Below, piece after piece: positions 39,201 through 48,200 of a stretch of 64,000 nt of DNA (positions are counted from its first letter, which is position 1; each line of letters starts with the position of its first letter). The notes under the pieces are model-generated. The model saw nothing but the letters and a program-made list of their open reading frames with translations, had not been told where the DNA came from and ran no database searches. Both the position numbers and the translations under genes were made by a program. Source of the DNA: Congeria kusceri (Eukaryota; Mollusca; Bivalvia; Myida; Dreissenidae). The stretch lies in assembly GCA_027627225.1 (NCBI GenBank), contig CM051033.1, positions 15,266,058-15,330,057 of the forward strand, given 5' to 3'.

Positions 39201-42200
39201 GCAGAACCCACATGACATGTGATAAAAAGTTTCTCTACTTGCCACATAGCCTTAGCTTTAGTATCATTCTTCTTTAAATTAGTTTTAGTCGGCTACTTTC
39301 ATGTTTAATTATAACAATTACCTCAATTGTAAAATCCTATCTAAATGATATTACAGACGTCTTAGAAACTGTGTTGAAACATTCCTCCATTTAATACTTG
39401 CCCTCTCAATACATTTTATGCAAATTATCATGAAATTAAATGAAATAAAATGGAACTAATTTGTATGCAATTAATAAAAAAGTACATTACCCATGATAAA
39501 TGGTTAAACTTAACGGATGTATTCATTAAAACGCCAAATGTTCACTTTAGGTAACGTCAGTGGTTCCACGGAGGCGACAAACAAGTCTGTCAATGGTCAA
39601 AGAAAAAGGCATCCCAAAAAGTAAGTAAACGTGTAGATCTATAGACACGTGGCTTTGAAAGTGAATGAAGAAAAAATTAGATTGACAGATTGCTTCTGAC
39701 TCAGTTTAACTGGTTCATGGATCCCTCACGAGATCGCATAAGACAAATTTATCGCATCATCACGCCTGCATTGACGAAATAACACCTAGTGGGATAAACT
39801 TATCTGTATTTCCACCCTGTTGAATACAGCAAACACACACAGTATAATGACGTCATTTTGTTTATTTTCGTGACAACATATGATGTTTATTGTCTTATTT
39901 GGTGATTTTTTTCTGTAATTTTCAAAATAAAGACAGAAAATGATGGGATAAATAGAATACCAGGTAAGTGTTGATTGAAGGTGAGTTTATTTGCTCTTCA
40001 CGGAAACCTGAACCACTTGCCAAGGATCTTGGTTTAGGTTTCCTAAGCCTTGCTAAATAAACTTATCTTTATTCAACACTAACCTAGTATTCTCTATATC
40101 TTCGTGTTTTAACTGGTGAAAATCATCAGTTTTCTGCCAGATCAAACTCCTTCTACGGGACAGTGCTATATGATGATTGATGCGGTTTAGGAATAACTGT
40201 AAGGTGTCTCATTTTTGCAGAATGAATCGTCAGCCCTAAATGGGGTCTGAAGCGCATGATGTCTCTGTCAGTAAATCTACGACTAACATAGTAAATGTTC
40301 GTGAAAGATCATTAACAGTTATGCACTCATTGTGCTGTTAATTGAAAAATAAATGTCAGGGAAAATAACATTTTGGTGAGGAAAAAATCTGGAAAGTTAA
40401 CATCGCATTTTCAGTGGCCACACTGAAGATATGGTGTCTAAATATTGTGAGTGTCCAAACATTTAGATAAGTAGAGGACATTTGTTTGTTCTCGGCGTGA
40501 TTACCCGTTATATCATCACTGAAAAGGGATGCAATTTTCACAACCACTTGCACGAGTGAAAATATGTAAGTTGTATCCCTTTCCAGTGATGATATAACGT
40601 TTATCACACCGAAAACAAACACAGTTTCTTTTTATTGTACCCTTGGATAAAATTGTTTACATTTTACAAAGTGGTCTAGCATAGTGATTGATATAAGGAT
40701 TTATCTCACTGATATTTTTTTATATTTCACCACTTAGCATAAAATAAATAAAGTATTGTATCATGTCCTTCAGGAGGGCACAACAGAAGACACAGGCAGA
40801 TGGTGCAGAAACGTGTATCAATCAAGAGGCTGGCAATGGTAGTATATGAATAGTTTTCTCACAAACTTGTCCAACTTCAACATGCTTGGAACTCGATTTT
40901 CGGTTTTATACCAGTTGTGCTCAGTAAAGCTCAAACATTGTTTCACTTCACGTAATTAACGAGCCTATCAATGCAAATATGTTTGTTTCTCTGGAGGACA
41001 ATTGCCGTAAATTCTGAATCCTATGCAACTTGGATTACGAAGGTCTTAGGAAAATTGCTTTTGTATTGAAAATATTCCTAGCTAGCTCAGTTGGTAGAGC
41101 GCTGGACTGTCAATCCAGGGTTTGTGAGTTCGAGCCCCAGCCCGGCAACATAACTTGTGTGGGGATTGGTCTTGAAATTTGCCATTCTCCCCCTAACTCT
41201 GATTCAAGTAGGGCAGTTGTCAGTTACTGGCTTAAGTATGTGCACTTGACACTGGTACACCGCTTAGATCGGCAAAGCTTGCCTAGGAAAAGTGTGAGTA
41301 GGTTAACTGACCGCCATGATATGACTGAAATACTGTTAAAACGGGGAAAAATCCAAATAAACAAACAAACAAACAAACGTTAAAAATATTCCTACTTTTG
41401 GTGCTGGTCTTGTCATAACATATGTTAAATTTTCTTCTAACTTTTTTAACTTAATGCTACTAATAAGCATGCTATTTAAATACATGTAACTACAATATAG
41501 TGTATTGGTTTTGATAAACATAGTTTTAATTTGCAAATGTATTTGTTAACACAAATCAAATCTCCAATTTTCACTGTTCAGGTAACGTGAATGACTCCAC
41601 GGAAACAAATAAGTCCCCCAAGAAGCGACGAAGGAAGCATCCGAATAAGTAAGTATTCATGTATGTCTATAGCCACGTGACTTTGAAAAGTGAAAGAGGA
41701 CAAACATATGATGGACATACATGTTGTATATTGGTACTAACATAGTTTTACTGGTACATGGCTGTTATATGCATGGCAGTATTTTTTTGTTTATGGAAAT
41801 GTTGAAAGAAACAGTGTTAATGAATTGTTTCTTGGGCAGATTAGAAGTTCATTAATCTGTTAATTTGATTTTTAACTTGCTGTTATAAAATATTCAAACT
41901 TATTGTATTTGTTTCCTTAACTGATATTTTAGTAGCTCTCAAGACCAGTACCTAAAATAGCAAATAGCAACATATTTGAATATTTAAGTTTGGCTACAAA
42001 CTTTCCCATGTACAAATCTACAAATTAGTCATCGTTCAAAAGGATTTAACCACAAAACTGTATTATTGTAGACAAAAACAAAATTTTAACACAAAAAAGG
42101 ACTGTCTTTATGCATGAACGCAGTGTTTTTAGGAGAATGAAAATTATATAGGAAGAAATGTTGTTTCTTTTAACAAAAGGTAAAAAAACATGCATGAAAT

Positions 42201-45200
42201 ACTAGAAATAATGTCTTTATGACTTGTCTAGTAAGATGTGATCCATGAAACATGACTGCACAGGCTGATCCGGGATGACACTTTACGCACGTGCTTTAAG
42301 CCCGGTTTTCCCATGACACGCCTCAAATGTTTACCAGTATACTTATGTTTGTGTTGTTGTTGTTTCAGTTGGTGTGTGGAGTGTAGCCTTCAGTTACCTT
42401 CAAAATACTTGTTCCAAAAACATAAAATGAAAACTCATAACAGGAGTCAGCCGTTTATATGCGAATTCTGTGGCAAAGAATTCGTGAAGGTGAGGAGGAT
42501 TTACTTTTCTCTTTTTTGAGTTTTCTTGATGATAGTTTGTTAATCAGACGAGTGGGTGCTCTTGTTTTCAGCATTTAAGCCCATTTTTTTTCTTTTTATG
42601 GTCATTTTGTCATGCAAAAAAACACAACATTCAATCTGACTTAAGTACACATTCTTCCCACGCCTACGGGAAGATTTTATGATGGCAAGTTGAACGTCTT
42701 CTTCTCAAAAACCTGGAATTTCCCTATTTATAGCTAAGCCAATGAGATTGCTTGTTTTTCAAAGCAGTTTGGTTGTCGTTCATAATGGCGGACATCGCAG
42801 ATACTGCAATTGAGTACGCTAAAAAAAGCGGAATTAACGTTCTAAACGACAGCAAATAGACATGCTCAGTTGTTTATTGAATAAAAAAGATTGCTTTGCA
42901 TGAAATCAACTGTATCAAGTTATTGCCGACGCAGCCATATTGTTTAAGACATTTGGTGTCCTAATTGACCGTAAAAGAAATGTAGTTCCTATGCATGATA
43001 TTTGCATGGAGAAATCCTGCCATTGTGGTCAATAAAGTGTTTCAATTTCGAGGGTCGTCTTATAAACCTATAATAGTATCAAGAATTGAATAAAGGCATT
43101 GGTATAACAAATTGATAAAAACAGGTAATTATAAACAAAGCAACAGGATTTTACTGTGCGAATTTACTTATGTGCGAATTTACTTATTAGCGGTCAGAAA
43201 CTTACCAAGTGATTTTTGGTGTGTACATTTTTGAATTTATTATATATTTCAAACTTCAAAACTGTAAAGCATGTTTCATAGACAACCCTCTAAATGACTT
43301 CTCCAGTTTAAGACAAATGATATTACTGTTAGAAGTACCATTTTTCATGAAAAGAATGAACTTGTGAAAATTATCACTGTGTTTTTATGAATAGACAAAG
43401 ATTTGTCTTAAATGTCGTAAAATTCTATATGTATAATAGTCACACGCTGGGATCCCAGCGAAAACAATAATTTTCTGAAACTAAATGTAAATTCACTTTC
43501 ACTTTCTAGACCGTGAAAGCAAGACTCTGATTGGTTGGCTGAAAGGCCACCAGAAAATAACCTTCTATAAGTCGTCCTCAGATCCTAAAGCATAGTGCAT
43601 TTTAGGATGTGATTTTAATGAGATTGGCAAAACATTGTACAAAGCACAAGAAGTGCAATCCTCTTCATCTGTGCCAAAGTGATACGTGAGGGTATGACTC
43701 ACCTTTAGTGGTAGCTGTAGTTGTTCAAAGTTTTATCTGAATCATGTATAGTTAGGTAACTGACAGTTTGTGGAAGGACAAATTAACCTGACACTTGTGA
43801 GCATAGCATTAAGGTCACTGTCAGGTTAAAGTGTCTGAGCTATACAAAAATGCCATCACCTTAGTGCAAGAAGTTGGTAAGTGCTTACACTTTGCACAGC
43901 ACATAATAAGTAATTGCACTATGGTGCAATCACTGGGATAGGATTTTTTCATATGAGATAATTTCTCATCTCCACACAAATATATGGGCTTTGTCAAAAA
44001 TCTATGGGATTTACTCTTATTTTTATGGGATTTACAGCAATTACATTTTATGAACGTCTGTTTTAATCCAGAAAATACTTTAAGAAGTAATGAGCGTCTG
44101 TTGATATTGATTTTCAGGCTGCCGCATTAATTTTATGGATAATATCTCTCCACATATGACAAAACTGCAAACCATACCGAACATGGTGTTTTGTACGGCT
44201 GCGTTTTCCGATTCATACCCAAAAATGTCGGTGCGACGTAAAATAACATCTGCAAACATTTCTATGCGATTTTTCTCAATTTTATGCTCAAATATCGCAT
44301 TTCGCATGGGTTTCCCAGTCGCTGCAATATGTGGACTATTTTTTCCTCCAGAGGAGTCACATGCAGGAGCACGTCAGCACGGTGCACGCGACCACAAAGG
44401 ACTTCGAGTGCAATCTGTGTAACCACGCCTACAAGTCTGCACGGGGACTCAGGAGGCACGAGAAGGAATCCCACAAAGTCGTGTGCACGGAAACGCTGGA
44501 TGAAAACAATAAGAGTCATGTTTCGATGTCCATGGTGAAGTTGAATAAAAGGTGCAAGGAATTTTACATGAGTTGTAGTCAGTTAGTAAATTCCTGCTCA
44601 AGAAACAGTTTAGTAGAGCGTGCAGCAGTTGAAAATGTTTCACACCTCAATTAAAAAACAATTCATGAAAAACAGACAAAAATGTAGCTGAAGCATTAAC
44701 ATAGTTAGGTAATTATAAATAATAACCAAAGAAATGTAACATGTAATTTTTAACCAAGATCCTTGCAGAACAAACTACAAAATCATGTTTGTGTCGCCTG
44801 AAAAGGCGACATATAGGGGTTACTTATTGTGGATTCGGCGGCGTTGTTGTTGGCGGCAGCATCCCGTTCAGTTTGAGTCGCCAATAACTTGTATTGAGCC
44901 TTTTTTGTGCAATTATTATGAAACTTTAGGGAAGTTTAGTACGCATAATTTCTCAGCAACTAATAGCCAGAATTCAACAAAACATTATGAGAAGCTTTAT
45001 TACCAAGAGGAGGTGTGCATACTACCAGGACGTTCCACTTCATTGATTTTTCTCAGAGTTCTGGGACTTTGAAGATTTCTGAAATATGTATATTGTGAAC
45101 AATTCTTGACTTTCTTGTCCGGGCTATTTTTCAGCAACTACTGGCCGGAATTCCACAAAACTTTATGGGTAGCTTCATTACCAAGAGGAGGTGTGCATAT

Positions 45201-48200
45201 TACCAGAAAGTTCCGCTTTAATGATTTTTCTCAGAGTTCTGTGACTTTGAAGATTTCTGAAATTAGTGTATAGTGCAAAATTTTTGACTTTCTTGTCCAG
45301 GCTTTTTCTCAGCAACTGCTGGAATTCAACGAAACTTCATAGGAAGCTTCATTACCAAGAGGAGGTGTGCATACTAGCAGGACGTTCCGCTTCAATGATT
45401 TTTCTCAGAGTTATGGGACTTTGAATATTTCTGAAATCATTTATATAGTGCACAATTCTTCACTTTCTTGTCAGGACTATTTCTCAGCAACTACTGGCTG
45501 GAATGCAAGAAAACTGTATGGGAAGCTTCATTACCAAGAGGAGGTGTGCATACTACCAAGACGTTCTGCTTCAATGATTTTTCTCAGAGTTCTGGGACTT
45601 TGAAGATTTCTGAAATTAGTATATACTGCATAAATTCTTGTCCAGGCTATTTGTCAGCAACTTCTGGCCATATTTCAATAAACTGTTATGGTAAGCTTTA
45701 TTTCCAACAGGAGGTGTGCATATTACCAGGATGTTTTGCTTCAATTATTTTTCTCAGAGTTATGGGACTTTGAACATGTCTGAAATATAGTATATAGTGT
45801 GCAATTCTTATCCAGGCTATTTCTCAGCAACTACTGGCCAGATACCAATTAAATTTCATGCGAAGCTTCATTTCCAAGAGGTGCATATTAGCGGGATGTT
45901 CCACTTCAATGATTTTTCTTGGAGTTTTGGGACTTTTCTGAAATATAGTATACAGAATGCATTCCTGTTGATTTTTAGTCATTTTAATATCTTTGCCCCT
46001 CACACTGCATTTATATTGCTTAAGAAAGCACACTGTGGAGCATCCATCAGTTTTACTGATATCCTTGTTTAAACATAGTTCAAAATAGGCTTGTGCAGAC
46101 AATAACTTAAGAAGTTTTTGTGAAATCATTATGAAACTTTAGGGAAGTGTGAGTAGGCAATAATGGAAGGTTAAGTTCGATTTTCGGCATAATTGCTCTT
46201 ATTGTACTTAAGCTATGCCTCTTTTTTGAAAAAAAAAGTTCAAATAAGGCTTATGCAGACAATAACTTGAGAAGGTTAGTTTCGGGATAATCGCTCTTAT
46301 CGTACTTGAGTTATGCCCCGTCAGGCGACACATCCGACTCGCGGAGTTTTAGTATTTAATAAGTATTGGATAACACTTCCCCTGGTTGTGATTTACAGGT
46401 AGTTGATTTTGAAATGCAAAGTTAACTGTTTAAATAGTGTTCAAGTGATATAATGTGCATAATATATTAACCATTATAATATGTTGTCTAATTATAATAT
46501 CTTGTCTAATAAATAGCATATAACAATATTTTTGCACGCCTATTTACAATAGAACGGTGCATATTTATTAGTATTTTAATATTAGTTCTGAAAAAAAAAA
46601 TTCCTTTCGTACAAAAATAAAATACAAATGTGCAAACGCTGTTCAGCCACAAACTAAAATGCGGTACCTGTTTAAATTCCAAGTAGTCTAACAAAAATTG
46701 CTTATTATTTTCAGACTGACCTGCTCTGAGTGCAGTGAGGAGTTCCCATCTCGCCCCCAGATGTTGCAGCACTTTGCAGAACATCACAACAGTTCATACA
46801 AGTTCATGTGTGAGACGTGTGGCAAGAGATTCATCCGTGTAATGTCCCTTTAATTACTTATTATTGTTGAAGCTGATTTATGCCCCTTTTTAGTTTGACT
46901 ATTCACCGAATAGCACAAGCTATTCTACTCACCCATTCGTCTGCGTGGGCGTCGCCGTAATGCTCTTGTTAGTGTTTGCGTATGTATCGTTGTAACAATT
47001 ACAGATATTCAGTTGAAACTTCGCCTATGTCATCGGGGTCATTATGTAAGGTCGCTGATTAAGGCCCGTAACACTGACCTGCAATTTGGCAGTATTATAA
47101 ATTATTATGCCCCTTTTTGTACTTTGAAAATATAGGTTAAAGTTTGCATGCAAAAAATTCATATCCCTATATCTACTACAGATATTCAATGAAAATTCAC
47201 ACAAGTCTTCGGGGTTTCCGCTCAGTAACTTGAGAACATATCGAGATATTTTAATAAAAGTTAAATACCTTATGAGACCTCGCTTAGGATTGCATATGGG
47301 TGGGGTCAAGGTCACTGTTGCTATAAATAGATTGGGATTGCATGGGATTGCATATGGGGTGGGTTTTGTCACCAAAAATATAAAAACACTTTCCGCTCAA
47401 TAACTTGAGAACGCATTGAGATATTTGAATGATTCTTTATACATAGATACCTTATATCGAGACCTATCTTGGGATTACATATAGTTGGGTTCAATGTCGA
47501 GGTCACTGTAACTAAAAATACAAAAAAGGTTTGCGCTCATTAACTTGAGAAAGCATTGAGATATTTTTATAAAATTTTAACATAGATACATAATAGTGAA
47601 ACCTCGCTTGGGATTACTTATGGGGAAGGGTGGGGTCAAGGTCACTGTTACTAAAAATATAAAAATGGTTTCCCCTCAATAACTTGAGAACACATTGGGA
47701 TATTTCAATAACTTCATACATAGATACCATATATCGAGACCTCGCTTAGGATTGCATATGGGTGGGGACAAGGTCACTGTTACTGAAAATAGAAAAAAGG
47801 TTTCCGCTCATTAATTTGAGAAAGAGTTGAGATATTTTAATAATACTTCATACATAGCGGCCTTGTATCAAAACCTAGCTTGGGATTACTATGGATTTGG
47901 TGGGGTTAACGTTACTGTTACTAAAAAATAGAAAAATGGTTTCCCCTCAATAACTTGAGAACACATTGGGATATTTTAATAAAACTTCATACATAGATAC
48001 CTTATATCAAGACCTCGATTGGGATTGCATATGGCATGGGTGGGGTCAAGGTCACCATTTCTAAAAATAGACAGTTTCCGCTCAATAGCTTGAGAAGGCA
48101 TTGAGATATTTTAATGAAACTTAATATGTAGATACCTTATATAAAGACCTCGCTTGGGATTGCGTATGGGGTTGGTGGGATCAAGGTCAACATTACTAAA

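Noticed and set aside
41081..41155. tRNA(Asp)-like sequence
   Set aside because: The A box, B box and anticodon loop are good, but the 5' acceptor strand does not pair with the 3' side, and a SINE body, tail and target duplications surround it. It is the head of a SINE.
44785..46072. Several frames of 78-101 residues
   Set aside because: They follow the F4 tandem units and change frame between units.
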